From: Neoscytalidium dimidiatum
Lineage: Eukaryota; Ascomycota; Dothideomycetes; Botryosphaeriales; Botryosphaeriaceae
Assembly: GCA_037367355.1 (NCBI GenBank)
Contig: CM074704.1
Coordinates: forward strand, 682,001 to 746,000
Length of the DNA: 64,000 nt
Reading direction: 5' to 3'
Of this stretch, positions 1 to 11,020 are shown one piece after another. Under the pieces are notes generated by a model, which saw only the letters and a list, made by a program, of their open reading frames with translations, ran no database searches and was not told the origin of the DNA. Positions within the stretch are counted from its first letter, which is position 1. The number at the start of each line of letters is the position of its first letter. Both the position numbers and the translations under genes were made by a program.

Positions 1-677
1 ACGCTGCCCAAGCAGAAAGACCTGAGCTGGTCGCCCTGGCCGCACTGCGACCAGAACCCGCAGCGCAAGGGCATGCAGTGCGTGCAAGGGCTGCTCAACT
101 TCGCGCCCAACGGGCCCGAAGACGGCGGACTGATCCTCATGAAGGGCTCCAGCAAGCTGTTCGACACGTTCTTCCGCGAAACGCGGCAGCAGGCGGCGCA
201 CGAGGACGCTCCGCCGCCCGAGGAGGATTTCAAAGACCTTTTCATCTTCACGGAAGAGGACGTGAAGTGGTTCGAGGACCGCGGATGCGAGCTGATCAAG
301 ACGTGTCTCGAGCCCGGCGATTTTGTGCTGTGGGACAGCAGGACCATGCACTATGCCAAGCACCCGGAGGGGGAGGTTATTCGGTCAGCGCAGTACATCT
401 GCATGACCCCGGCGAAATTCGCGAAGACGGAGGACTTGGAGCTGAAGGCGCAGATGTTCAAGGAGCATCAGGGGACGACGCATTGGCCGCACTGGTGAGT
501 CGGGTCTGCTCTCGGAGAGAGAAGGTCCAATAGCTGACGTATGATACTAGCAACATTCGCAAGCAGGGTCCGCCGATGAGGGATGGCAAGGTGGATCCGT
601 TGAACAGAACAAAGCCGATCGAGCCTCCGGAGATTACCGACCGGATTTTGCAGTTGGCAGCAGTGAAGGCCTATTGA
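1..677 (+). CDS. PhyH-like 2-oxoglutarate/Fe(II) dioxygenase, 5' truncated
   Basis: C-terminal part of a phytanoyl-CoA-dioxygenase-like (PhyH) oxygenase; the N-terminus lies outside the window. The frame is open from base 1. Exon 1..494 and exon 551..677 are joined across a 56-nt intron (GTGAGT...CTAG), and the codon TG|C reads through cleanly. Seen: an HxD pair in PHCDQNP near the start of the visible part, and a distal His in the DSRTMHYAKHPEG segment; together these match the 2-His-1-carboxylate iron site of the PhyH family. The end (EPPEITDRILQLAAVKAY) is hydrophilic and helical. The family hydroxylates carbon substrates using 2-oxoglutarate, but the substrate cannot be told from sequence. 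A second, unrelated 2OG oxygenase follows on the same strand about 455 bp downstream. The family call is fairly firm; the specific function is unknown. Confidence 0.8.
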
Positions 678-1132
678 GAGCAAGTGATAGATAAGAAGTT
701 GGTCTGAAGGTAGTATCAATCAGCGAAAGTCACTTTTCTGCTAGCAAAGAAATGAATCACGTGTTAAATCGCGTATTTTGAAACGAGCAAAAGTCTGGAA
801 CCAATTGATTTTCGACGCTCCCTAGATTTGCAAGTCGTTGGATTCGGAAGTTTGGTAAGGTTGCCGTGCTGGAGCAGGCCATCGCTGACGTGCTTGCGGG
901 GAAATCGCACGAACACCAACCATTTGTGGAAAGCCGCGCCCTGCTATTCATCGGCGTACCGGAACGGATGGACGTGATTGGGAGACGTCAGACGGTCTGC
1001 TTGCTGAGAAACCGTGTTGCAGGAGAAGGAAGCGCTGCGGTTTCGCTGCAGTATGCGATCTTTTAAGACTGATGACCCGCGAGCCATGAATCAACTGCCC
1101 TTGAAGTGAGACCTCGGCTGGCGAACCTTAAA
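678..1132. other. Intergenic, no gene seen
   Basis: 455 bp between two same-strand oxygenase genes. It should hold the 3' end of the first and the promoter of the second. A CACGTG palindrome lies at 758-763. No conserved coding frame is visible. Confidence 0.5.
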
Positions 1133-2339
1133 ATGACGACGAAGGTTGAGACTCTGCAAGCGGCGCCGGAGCTGCCTCGCTACATACAGGTTCCGGAAAC
1201 AAAATATGAGCGTATGCAGTCAGCTGAGCTTACGAGTATGATACGTGGCATGCTAAGCAAGACAAACAGTGGACTGGGCCGATCTCGCAACACTTGACCT
1301 ATCCCAATTTGATGCTCCGGGAGGAAAACAGAAGCTGGCCTCACAGCTTTTCGACGCAATTCAGAATGTTGGTGAGTAGATGGAGCTAAGGAACTAGCGC
1401 AGCTGCTGAATAGTGGTAGGATTCTTCTACGTGATAGGCTTCGGATTGACGCAGGAAGAAGTGGACCGTCAGTTTGCCATTGGGAAAGAGCTGTTCAAAC
1501 TTCCCATGGAGGAACTGCTGAAGTATCGAGCAAATCTCGAAGAGGGCGGGTACAACGGGTACAAGCCGCTGGGATTACGAGAGATCCGGCCCGGAAAGTT
1601 CGACAACACGGAGATCTACAATATCCCAAAATTCATTCCCGCGTACGAGCAGGAGCATCCGGAGATCATCAAGCAGCACCGACCGGAAATCGAGCGGTTT
1701 GCGCGACATATCTTTGACGAGATCGTCAAGAAGCTGCTGGTCCTCGTGGCAATCGTTCTGGAGTTACCTGAAGAGTACTTCCTGGAAAGGCATCAATACG
1801 AGGACAGAAGCGACTGCCATCTCCGGTACATGAAGTATCACAAACGCAGTGCGCAGGAGAACGCAGAGCTCGACAATGTGTGGGTCAAGGGTCACACCGA
1901 CTTCGGCAGCCTGACGCTGCTGTTCCGTCAGCCAGTTGCATCGCTCCAAGTGCGCACCCCACAAGGCGAGTGGAAGTACGTGAAGCCACACCCGGCGAGC
2001 ATAACGGTAAACCTGGCGGATTATCTGGACTTCGTCACGAACGGGTTCCTGAAGAGTAGCATTCATAGGGTTGTTGCACCTCCGCCAGACCAGGCAGATG
2101 TCGATCGACACGGCGTGCTATACTTTGTCAGGCCAACGGATGACGCGGAGCTGCGACCGGTGGAGAGCAGTGTGCTGAAGAGACTGGGATACGATCAGCT
2201 CAAGGACGAGGCAGCCGTGGGGATTACGGCGGGCCAATGGGTGAAGGGCAGGGTGAAGACGAACGTGATGAAGGTGCCGGAGAAAGGCAAGAATGACCAC
2301 TTCATTGTCAACGGCGTCAAGGCGACGTACTATGACTGA
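1133..2339 (+). CDS. 2-oxoglutarate/Fe(II) oxygenase, isopenicillin-N-synthase-like
   Basis: About 366 aa. Exons 1133..1211, 1270..1371 and 1420..2339; introns of 58 nt (GTATGC...ACAG) and 48 nt (GTGAGT...GTAG). The splices restore typical family text: VPETKYE|LDWADL at the first junction and AIQNV|GFFYVIGFG at the second, which is why ATG 1133 was chosen. The N-terminal DIOX_N-like region is followed by the 2OG-FeII core: GHTDFGSL gives the HxD pair (about H219, D221), and SIHRVV gives the distal His (about H276), followed by an Arg-containing strand that would bind 2-oxoglutarate. Length and architecture fit cytosolic fungal members that act on small metabolites. The substrate is unknown. 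It lies between another 2OG oxygenase and an aldo/keto reductase on the same strand, so a shared catabolic or tailoring role is possible but is inference only. Confidence 0.87.
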
Positions 2340-2848
2340 GAGATGCAGGTACGGGATCGAGGATGTGGGAGATGCTCAGATCAGCCGGCGCTGGATCAGA
2401 GCGAGTTTCAGCGCTGGCCAGGCCCGTGCGCGCGCGCGAAGCTTGTCGAGCTGCCAAGCGTCAGCCAGCTGCCGGCAAGACGTCAGCTGTCAGCAGCTCT
2501 TGTCGCGTCTCGCTTCCCCCCTGCAGTGAGCAGAGACACCTCCTATAATAGCAGTCGTCATGCCGCAGATTTCAGCACAACCTCTGCCGCACAATGCAAG
2601 CTCTCACACGAATCAATTGCCGCCGCCGCCGTCTCGTGGCGCGCCCGTGCTGCCGCGCTTCGCCAATTATTATTAATCGTGCGGGGTACACTGTGCCGGA
2701 GATAGCTGCATCTCCGCCGCCCTGTCATGACGTGCTGCCGCGCTCCCACTTTTCGACATCACGGTAACCCGCTACACTTCCCACTCAAAAAGTCTTCCTC
2801 CTCACCCAATTCCACAGCCACCTCAACCATTCCCGCCCGACATCCACA
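2340..2848. other. Intergenic, promoter of the aldo/keto reductase
   Basis: 509 bp, no gene. It contains a TATAATAG-like string near 2543 and a long C/T-rich leader just before the ATG (about 2770-2848), typical of well-expressed fungal genes. The start context CACAATGGC is good. Confidence 0.5.
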
Positions 2849-4143
2849 ATGGCCGTCCGCACTGCGTTCGATCCCAAGGACATGCCCTTCAGGCACCTGG
2901 GCCCCACCGGTCTGAAGGTCTCCGTCTTCTCGCTCGGCGGCTGGCTGACCTACGGCGGCACCCAGAAGGGCAACATCGTCAAGGAGTGTCTGCAGGCCGC
3001 ATGGGAGAACGGCATCAACTTCTTCGACACTGCCGAAGTCTACGCCAACGGGGAGTGCGAGATTGAGATGGGCCAGGCCCTGAAGGAGCTCGACTGGCCC
3101 AGGGACGAGTACGTCCTCTCCACCAAGGTATGTGCCCCGCAATCGTGCCCCGCCTTCTTCACTGACAACCACCCCCAAGGTCTTCTTTGGCACCGGCAGG
3201 AAAGAGCCCAACACGAGGGGCCTCTCGCGCAAGCACGTCGTCGAGGGCCTGAAGTCTTCCCTCGAGCGTCTGCAGCAGCCATACGTCGACATCGTCTTCG
3301 CACACAGGCCCGATGTTGGGTGAGCTCCCGCGTTTGCTCCCCCGATTTAGCCTGGTTGCTGACGGAATGTAGCACTCCGATGAAGGAGATCGTCGAGGGT
3401 TTCACCCAGGTCATTCGCAACCTGAACCTGGCGTACTACTGGGGTGCGTCCCTTTCCCCCCCTCCCCCCAATTCTCCGCCCAAATTTGCTAACGCACGCC
3501 AGGCACCTCCGAGTGGAGCGCCACCCAGATCACCGAGGCCACCCTGCTCGCCGAGAAGTACAACCTCATCGCCCCCGTCGCCGAGCAACCGCAGTACAAC
3601 GCCTTCCACCGCGAGCGCTTCGAGGTCGAGTACGACCCGCTGTACAAGCAGTTCGAGTACGGCACGACCATCTGGAGCCCGCTGGCCTCGGGCCTGCTGA
3701 CGGGAAAGTACAACGACGGCATCCCCGCCGACTCGCGCTTCGCCAACAACAAGGCCTTCTTCGAGGACACGGTCAAGAAGCTGCAGGAGCCCGAGGGCCG
3801 CGCCAAGATCGAGAAGGTCAAGAAGCTGACCGCCGTCGCCGAGCGCCTCGGCGGCACCCCGACCCAGCTCGCCCTCGCCTGGGCCGCCAAGAACCCCCAC
3901 GTCAGCACCGTCATCCTCGGCGCCACCAAGGTCGAGCAGATCCACGACAACTGCAAGGCCCTGAAGCTGCTGGACAAGCTGACCCCCGAGGTTCTGGACG
4001 AGATTGAGAAGATTCTGGATAACAAGCCCACCCCCAAGCCCACTTTCGGCCGGGACAGGTAGGTGTGAGTAGTTCTGGGGACCCATGGCGTCTGTGGAGC
4101 CAAGCGCTGACAAAGTCGCAGGTTGAGACAGGCGAAGCTCTAA
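2849..4143 (+). CDS. Aldo/keto reductase, voltage-gated K+ channel beta-subunit type
   Basis: 355 aa; NADPH-dependent carbonyl reductase of the AKR superfamily, closest in text to fungal Kv-beta-like proteins. Exons 2849..3127, 3180..3319, 3373..3443, 3503..4058 and 4122..4143; all introns are GT-AG, 52-63 nt. Seen: the [17 protein letters not shown] start of the TIM barrel, and the catalytic tetrad as D60 and Y65 ([12 protein letters not shown]), K93 (STK) and H135 (FAHRPD). The cofactor region [12 protein letters not shown] and the C-terminal [14 protein letters not shown] are conserved. The last exon is tiny and adds LRQAKL; its intron has a CTGAC branch site 18 bases before AG. Without that splice the frame would stop at 4062 with only those residues lost. 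The protein is probably cytosolic. The reducible substrate is unknown. Confidence 0.9.
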
Positions 4144-4622
4144 GCAGTTGATATTAGAAGCGAAGCGACCAGCAAAAGAATAAGAGAAAGACGAATAGTA
4201 ATCAGATACCATTCATCAAGTGGCCTACCCCCTGTTTGCAGAATTCATGTTGGTGTATTGTTCTTGTGCAACTATTCAGTTGAGATACCGAGATAGCCAT
4301 GATTGATTACCTAGCTTATTCGCGCAAAACCTTTCTTGGACTGAAATATGGCCCAGCCCCCTTCAAGTCCCTGCATTGCAAATTAAGTGATAGAGATTCG
4401 CTTACAGGCAAAGCGCATAGTGTTAAAGTTGCCCGCCGCTTTCTCCTAAGTGCTTTATTCTTATCTTTTCTCAAATGTGTCTTTCCGATTCCCGCCACCT
4501 GTGACACCTTACGTGGCCGAGCTAAACTAGCAAACTGATATATTAATGTCCAATCTGATTTCGTAGAGATGGCTTCTTATAAATGCATATCGTGCTCCTT
4601 GAAACCTTCATGCAGAAGGCTT
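4144..4622. other. Intergenic between convergent genes
   Basis: 479 bp between the 3' end of the aldo/keto reductase (+) and the last conserved codon of coiled-coil copy G (-). No coding signal was found on either strand. Confidence 0.45.
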
Positions 4623-5415
4623 CTAAGTGTTCTTGGTGCAACTGGTATTCTTTGGATCTTTGGGCTCCTTTGCTTTCTTAATATTTTTTATATCCTTGAT
4701 CTTGGGGTCCTCGGTCTCCTTCATCTCAAACTCCTGCTCGCTCATCGTATGGTTTCGAGTCTTCTGCACCATCGCTAACACACCTTCCAGAATGGATGGG
4801 AAATCAGAATTGTTGAGCCTCCGGAGTTCACGGCCGAGATCGCTGCTCGCGTGGAAAGTGTCTTCCAGTTTCCTTCAGCTCTCTAGCTCCGTCTCCGTGA
4901 AGCTGTGGAACGGGAGTTGTTGCTTGCTAGCATTCAGATAATCGACACCCGCCTTGACTTGCTTGTACTCGAAGGTCGCGGTTCGAACATCCTCTTCCCA
5001 CTGCTGGCAGAAGACCGGGACGTCTGCAAGGACGTGGGGAATGTCGAAAGACTTTCTATCCGAGATCGCGACCGCCATGGGCTGCGCGTACTTCTGCGCT
5101 CACCTTTGCTAGCTCTGATCACTCAGGGATAGCGCGTGAGCCACCCACCCTCTTCTTCCTGTTCGTTTCCTCCTGCAGTCGCTGTTGTCGTTTCTTCTCA
5201 TCTTGGATTTGCCTTGCCAAGTTGTCGATTTGCTGTTTCTTATCATCGTGCTTTCTCTCTATCTTTTGTAATTTGTCTTTCGAGTTCAGACAACTTTCGT
5301 GTATCTCCACCGCTTGGCGTAGTGATAATGTATGTTGGTTTGGAAGGTTCACGAGGGTGCCACTAATAAGTGATGAAGGGTGGAGAGGTGAGAATCTGGG
5401 CTGAGGAAGCCGCAA
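4623..5415 (-). pseudogene. Coiled-coil family copy G, broken by a stop codon
   Basis: Last copy of the tandem coiled-coil family. Exon 1 (about 5415..5149) encodes a charged coiled coil ending in NRKKR. A 55-nt GT-AG intron (5148..5094) follows, then exon 2 begins KYAQPMAV, the same KKR|KY junction seen in copies B and E. The C-terminal motif is present as HSFTETELES, then an in-frame TGA at 4877-4875, then RKLEDTF in the same frame. It aligns without gaps to FTNEEISAFSELKDTM of copy E. Reading past the TGA the frame stays open to TAG at 4623, with a Lys/Glu-rich tail. No ATG lies in frame before the coiled coil; the frame opens just after a stop near 5425. Either a recent pseudogene or a truncated product. 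Function unknown. Confidence 0.5.
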
Positions 5416-5978
5416 TATATACTATAAGAATCACGCCACACTTCTTTAAAAAGTCAGGTGCTGTATCGTGCAATATGCAAGTCCCACCGCCCCTCCCGAA
5501 CTCGGACATTTCCCCACGTGTCTCGCAATAGAAGCACAATATCTTCACGGCTACCCATCAAAAGCGCGGTATAATGCTTTAAACAGGGACAGAAATTAAT
5601 CACAAGCTCTGCAGGCATCAAGCGTACACGTGCATATTGGCGCCAAAGCTTTTCAATTGTGGGGCTGTTCTACCGTACTCTAGCGTTCGCAGTTCTTTAC
5701 GGCGTTGTATGCCATTGACATGAACAGTTCCAGTGAAGCTTTAAGCGGATGATGATGGACTGTATAAACCCCGTAGACTCGTCTGATATCGTCTGATCTG
5801 TTGGAACTTTCAACCCAACACCAGCTTTCCAAATAGACTCCCTCCCAGCCAGGAAGTTCCCTCTATGTTTGGAAGCCCACAAGGCCCTTTACTTCACATC
5901 GCGATGACGGCCTCGGCGTGGTAAACGAGGACGGTTGTGGCACCTCTCGGAGTCTACTACACGGACGATGTTGCCGAC
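5416..5978. other. Spacer between coiled-coil copies G and F
   Basis: 563 bp with no recognisable coding. CACGTG occurs near 5514 and 5624. It would be the promoter of copy G if that copy is still expressed. Confidence 0.4.
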
Positions 5979-6543
5979 CTACTGGAGAATCTGAACCAGC
6001 TCCGAGGGGATATGAGATTGCTCAATTTCGTCCAAGACTTGGTCGAGGGCGTCAATCCTGTCCCCCTCTACTTTCAGGAGGACCTCCGGCTGATCAACCG
6101 TCTTCACCTGCTCTTCGGTGAGCTTGTCGTAGGGACGGGTGGAGGGCGACATGTTGTAGAAAGCCCTGAACTTGCCCTTGAGCTGGCGGTATAGAGCAAG
6201 CTTCCCGCCGACCCGGCGCTTCGTGGAGCGCTAGAGATCGCTAATAATGTCTAATAATATCATTGATGGCAATCGGCATGCCATAGAGAGAGCCGCGGTG
6301 CAAGGCGTCCTTCATGTACTCCTCAGATGTCTGCGCTCGGCCTCGCGTTAGCAGTGATAAGGTGGTCAGCAGGTGCGTGAAAGTTCTGCGTGCCCTCTTC
6401 TTGTACATCTTGAACTCGTCCGGCGCGAATTGCTTCTCGTCCGCGAGTTCGGCGCGAAGAGCGTTGAGTTCGACCTTCTTCTGCTTAATCATGTATTCGA
6501 TCTGCTTTTGCCTGACAGAGTCGATGCCGCCGTTAGTCGCCAT
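5979..6543 (-). pseudogene. Coiled-coil family copy F, broken
   Basis: ATG at 6543 begins MATNGGIDSVRQKQIEYMIK, a coiled-coil start like copy E. Exon 1 ends MYKKR at 6394. The intron is 6393..6331 (63 nt) with a good CTAAC branch, but its donor is GC, not GT; being stop-free and a multiple of three it would also read through. Exon 2 has EEYMKDAL and AINDIIRHY, then TAG (about 6243-6241). Next to it is a 10-bp direct duplication built on TAGCG that shifts the frame. After it the family text resumes: KRRVGGKLALY, then RPYDKLTEEQV, ending at TAG 5981-5979. Removing the duplication and the stop would restore gap-free alignment to copy E, so I call a pseudogene. The product may be a truncated 100-residue protein. 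Confidence 0.5.
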
Positions 6544-7131
6544 GTTTGCCAGGCGACCAGAATTTGTCGGTGGGGCGGTGGATGAGGTGAAGGCAGATTG
6601 TGCGACAGGTATTTTCTTTTGTTTTGCTGCTTGACTGCAACGCTGTATGCAGGGCCCTGTCCTAAAGAGGTAAGCATGACATCAGCGTACATATGTCTTC
6701 CCCTGTAACATTCAAAGAAGAACGCAATGCTGCAATAATTTCCTAGTCATTGCGCGCCATATAGGTACCGGAATGGTTTTGTTTTGAGCAGTTCTCCTAA
6801 GTCTGCCAATTCCTTTTCCTTCCCGTTAATCCAAGCAACTTTTCCCCCGGAGCACTTTCTGCTTAGAGATTCCATGCTAGTCAATGTCAGTCGAGAGTGC
6901 TTGGAGATCTATTACCTCCCGAGTTGCTCTGCGTCAGAAGTCCAGCAGATTAGGGCGGTCGGCAGGCTGCGCCGCTCCTCGAAAGCCAGACTCCAATCTC
7001 CGTTGCCATGAGAGATGATGTGTCTCAAAAACGCGATCAATCTGTTCCCGCATTTTTCAGGTCTTCCACTGAGCTCAGAAATACCCTCCCCATCCGCATA
7101 TATAGGACTATTATTGCCGTAGATCCTCTAC
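6544..7131. other. Spacer between coiled-coil copies F and E
   Basis: 588 bp holding the presumed promoter of copy F and the 3' end of copy E. No other coding signal seen. Confidence 0.4.
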
Positions 7132-7745
7132 TCATTTCTGGTGGGCGATCGAGGCTTCGTCACGGCTCATATTTGCCGTCATAGCGCCGCTGGCTTTCTG
7201 GGCCATACTGTCAATCCTCTTGTAGATTGATTGCAATTTCTGAATGTCTTCCGTGCCAACCTGGTCGATCTTCTTGCCGAGTGCATCTAATTTTTTGTGG
7301 TCGCTAGTCATAGTGTCCTTCAGCTCACTGAAAGCCGAGATTTCCTCGTTGGTGAATTGGTCGTAGGGAAGAGGTTTGGCCGCAAAGTTGAGTGCCTTAA
7401 TCTTGCTCTGTATCTTCTCGTACATGGTGAGATTCTCGGGTTGTCTCCTCCTCACGACACACTCGAAGTGATGGATCATAGTATGAATGTCTCTCGGAAG
7501 GTAGTTGTGGGAGTCCGGGCCCATTGGATGTCGCATATACTCGTCGTACTTCTGTGTTCACTTGGTCAACAGTGTCCCTCTAATGCTTTGTCTCTCTCTT
7601 GATTTACCCTCTTTTTCACGTTGGTCTCGAGCTTTTGGCGGATCCTCTCAGATCTGAGCTCTTCTTCAAGAACCAATAACTCCTGCTTCTTTTCTGCGAT
7701 CATTTCCTCGAGTTCCTTATGTTTGGTGGGTATGTTGGTCGCCAT
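7132..7745 (-). CDS. Coiled-coil family copy E, intact
   Basis: 185 aa; no family recognised. Exon 1 7745..7608 (46 codons) starts MATNIPTKHKELEEMIAEKK and is an amphipathic Glu/Lys/Leu coiled coil ending in NVKKR. The intron is 7607..7552 (56 nt, GTAAAT...ACAG). Exon 2 7551..7132 starts KYDEYMRHP, then YLPRDIHTMI, a basic stretch (VVRRRQ), MYEKIQSKIKALN, and the signature PYDQFTNEEISAFSELKDTM, ending in helices to TGA 7132. No signal peptide, membrane segment or catalytic motif is seen, so a cytosolic or nuclear helical protein that oligomerises through its N-terminus is the likeliest reading. It is the best-preserved member and the reference for aligning copies A, C, F and G. Function unknown. 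Confidence 0.62.
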
Positions 7746-8314
7746 TTTTCCGTATCCCTGGCCGTGAGATCTTTGCCAGTATATGAACTCAGGAGCCGCA
7801 GGAGAGTGGAATTTGGGTATTGATTGGTATTCAGTTCTGAGAAGAGCGAGAATGACTCTATAGTACGCATGACGATTAATATAGTCTCAACGTGTGTGAT
7901 TCAGGTCTGTGCACCTTCCACGTGAAAGGCCATGAGGAAACATCAGTGGTGAAGGAAATTTTGCAAAATTAGAAACTGCCTTTCGCCAAAAATAGAGCCG
8001 CCATACTAGCGCGCGCGATTAATGCATTGGGAGATAAAATATTCCAATAAGTGACTTTTCAACACAGTAACACCACCGATATCTTCGCTTTTTATCTCTT
8101 ACCCGGACTATCTGATCCAACTTTTTCGCCTCTCCCAACAGTAGAGGAGGATAAAGCTTCCCTATTACGCTCGCTTAGAAATCCGTTTGCTTCTTGAATC
8201 AATTCTCTCAACCCGCTAAAATACCCGGTGCTAAATCCGGATCTCTCTTAAGTTCCAAGACAACATTTACTAAAGGAATTCCTCCAGAATGGGCTGACAG
8301 GCCTATTAGGCCGC
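7746..8314. other. Spacer between coiled-coil copies E and D
   Basis: 569 bp. It carries the presumed promoter of copy E; a CACGTG lies near 7919. Some AT-rich sequence around 7960-8060. No gene seen. Confidence 0.4.
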
Positions 8315-9006
8315 TCACGACCGCCGCTCCTCTCCGAGCCTTTCCGCCATTCTGTCCAACATATCACGAATCGGCTCCAGCCCCGGCCTCTCCTTCCTCG
8401 CCAACTCCATGACCGCAATATAGCCCGCCTTGATGTACGCCTTTAACCGATCTAGTGCCTTGCGCTCCTCATCCGTAAAGTATAGCGGCGGCCTTCCCTC
8501 TCCGTCCATCTTACTATCCTCTGCGTCTCCAAGTTCGTCCTCCCCGTCGTCATCGCATTGAGTAACAGCAAAGGTCTTTCTCAGCCCTACAGACACCCTC
8601 TCGATCCCCAAATACGCCACCTGCCTCATATGCAGCAAGTTCACAGCATTGTAAAACACGTACGAATACTGCTGCAGCCGGCGAACCAGGAAATCTCTCG
8701 GATCATCTGCCACTCGGTCGTACTCCTCCAACATCTTCAATGCCTCCGCGTTAGCAGCGTGCTCTACAATACCACTAAAATCCAAAAGAAAAAAAAAAAA
8801 AGAGGGAAACAAACCTGCTGCAGCTTCTCGCACAATGGCTGCTGCTGCTCTTCTTCCAATGCATTAAGCTCTTTCTCCAGAACAGCAAGTTCGCTGCGTT
8901 TCTGCCTGATTTGCACTTCAAGAGAAGCGCGCCGTTGTTCTTGCGTCAACTGTTGTGTTTCAGGACCCGCATGCTGCGGACGGGGCGTAGGGGTCACCGT
9001 TGGCAT
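8315..9006 (-). CDS. Coiled-coil family copy D, intact
   Basis: 203 aa. Exon 1 9006..8815 (64 codons): a Pro/Thr-rich start MPTVTPTPRPQHAG, then the coiled coil RRASLEVQIRQKRSELAVLE. The intron is 8814..8735 (80 nt) with a long T-tract; the acceptor ATTGAAG| was chosen because it keeps phase 0 and gives QQ|MLEEYDRV, equivalent to KKR|KYDEYM in copy E. Exon 2 8734..8315 contains PRDFLVRRLQQYSYVFY, an acidic insert, and the family signature LYFTDEERKALDRLKAYI, ending GEERRS at TGA 8315. No membrane or catalytic motif. It differs from copy E by the acidic insert (QCDDDGEDELGD) and the longer N-terminus. Function unknown; the structure is well supported by paralogy. Confidence 0.6.
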
Positions 9007-9498
9007 GGTTCTATGGATAGCTGGTGGCTTGGCTCTGGTAAGATCGACTAAAGGAGTTGTATGATGGAGGATATGATATCGATATCTGCTGGTATAAGTA
9101 AGGTTCCGGTATAGCTCGCTGCGCCCGATTGTGTTAACGGTTAGACAGGACCGGAATTGTTTTGGATCATCACTGGATAAGAGCCTCGGAGCGGTCAATG
9201 GTGGCTGGTACTGGGCAGGAATGTGTTGAATGATCATCGCCTACTTCGATCTGATTTTAGAGCTCTCCAGTGCCTCTCCTGCTCCTTAAGTGAAGTGGAA
9301 GAATCATCAAAATGCAGTTACTGCATCTTCCCAGACTGTTCACGCTGAAGTGCAAGAAATGCATGAAACTCCGAATGCTAACCTTGCCCCATCGTTTCCA
9401 AACTTCAGTTTTAACCTGTTTGGCCCTCCAACCGCAAATGGCAAACCGACAGTAGTTCCCGCACGTTCTCCCCTGTAGTATCCTCTCATGTCGAAAAG
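9007..9498. other. Spacer between coiled-coil copies D and C
   Basis: 492 bp with the presumed promoter of copy D. No other coding signal. Confidence 0.4.
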
Positions 9499-10364
9499 TC
9501 ATGGTGCTCCATCAAGCTCGCGCGCAACTTCATTCCTTCCGAGCGCTATGATCCTCGTTCTCCATTTCCGGTTTGACCGCATGGACGCAATCCTATCTTG
9601 CATCCACGCGAGCGCCGCGTCGTTCAGCCGGAAAATGGCGTGCATATCCGTCCTCAAGCACCCGTACAGCTGCTCGAAGGCACCGATTTCCCTTCCGGAG
9701 AACCGCTCGAACGGGACCCGCATCTTCCGCCGCGGGTGACCACGCTTCCGTTCCTGCCGTTGCTGCTGCCGAGCCGCGGGAGACGACGACGATGACGACG
9801 ACGACGACGACGACGACGCCGCCGCCGCTGCCGCATCCCGCAGCTTCTGCAGATCTGCCCGCACGGCCTCGAACCATTCGCGCCTCCCGCGCACGGCGTT
9901 CGGCACGCGCTCAAGCTGGCTGATAACGTGCTCGAGTTCGTCCAGCAGGCGCGCGCTGCGGCCGCCATCGGCGCGGCTAGCCGGGTTGAGGAGTACTCGT
10001 CGAACTTCTGCGCTCGCCATGTCAGCTCAGTTCCCACCACCGTATCAGAGAATTTTAGGAAGGGTTTTGCTGTGATGGATTCGAACGGACCCGCTTCTTG
10101 CGCTTCGTCTCCTCCATCTCCTCCAACTGCAGCTGCCGTGAGGGTTCGAGAGCTTGCTTGAGCTCGTTGATTTCCTTTTTCTTCTGCTCGATCTGCGCCT
10201 CGATCGAGCTTTGCGAAAAGGACAGCGGAGTAGGGTCGGACGCGCGGCGCTTTGTGGTGGTCGGAGGAGGGGTTGGTGAGGCGGACGGTGTCGTCGGCTG
10301 TCATAGTTGCAGGCGGGAAGGGAGGAGGTGTGGAGGGATCGTGAGGCTCTTCGTCTAGGTCCAT
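9499..10364 (-). pseudogene. Coiled-coil family copy C, frameshifted
   Basis: The ATG at 10364 (MDLDEEPHDPSTPPP) opens a frame that differs from the coiled-coil frame. The family text IEAQIEQKKKEINELKQALE up to TKRKKR (exon end 10091) lies one base over and has no in-frame ATG of its own. The intron 10090..10008 (83 nt) leads to KFDEYSSTR, matching KYDEYM of copy E. The rest (RLLDELEHVISQL, then VPFERFSGREIGAFEQLYG) continues in yet another frame, to the stop at 9499. So two frame breaks separate conserved blocks. A poly-Ser tract, coded by a GAC/GAT-type repeat on the plus strand near 9785-9825, splits the C-terminal half. An alternative donor could rescue the second break but would lose KFDEY. 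Pseudogene, or a locus with sequence errors. Confidence 0.42.
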
Positions 10365-11020
10365 GGTTACTTGATGAGGGGGCTACTTGCTATGTTTGCT
10401 TGAAGATCGAAGCGAAGTTGTTGCTTTGAGGTTTCTTGGTTGGGGTTGCGAGGTAGGTGAAGCGGTGAACGGCGATGTTGAAGAAAAACGCGAACTGGAC
10501 TTCCTATTGCCAAATATGAGCACGAGAGGTTCACATGTGACATTGTGCCGAATTCAATCAATTCAAAAAAAGATTTGTGAGAAGCTGTTTTGAGGCCCCA
10601 TGAACCCCGGACGTGTGTTGAGCTTCTGTCCTTTGACGATCCCGCTCGCTTTTTCCCAACTATCCTCTCCTTTTTCTTCTTGATTGAACGAAGATGCCCT
10701 CATCCGTCTCTGAAAGCCTCTAAAACCCTTTTCTTATCTGGGGATCCCTGAAGACTCAAAAGAAGCCTCAATACTACTAATATCCCAACTCTAATATGAG
10801 CTGTGCCTGGGTCAAATGACAATCCGTATCCGTTTTGATTCCCGTCTCAGCATATGTCTCAATGTTCTGATTTCTTGAACATTTCGAACGCTGTGCATGT
10901 TTTCGCCTTCGATCATTATCTTTGAAGAGCGAATTACTGAGGGTTTTCATTCCACTCCATTCTGAAAGAGCTACTCCGCCAAGTGTCTCGTTGAGGCAGG
11001 CGGCGTATTGAGTAAACGCT
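10365..11020. other. Spacer between coiled-coil copies C and B
   Basis: 656 bp. It would hold the promoter of copy C. No supportable gene or RNA seen. Confidence 0.4.

Noticed and set aside
9573..9923. Plus-strand open frame with Thr-rich repeat over coiled-coil copy C
   Set aside because: Antisense shadow of the GAC/GTC triplet repeat; the family signature is on the minus strand.
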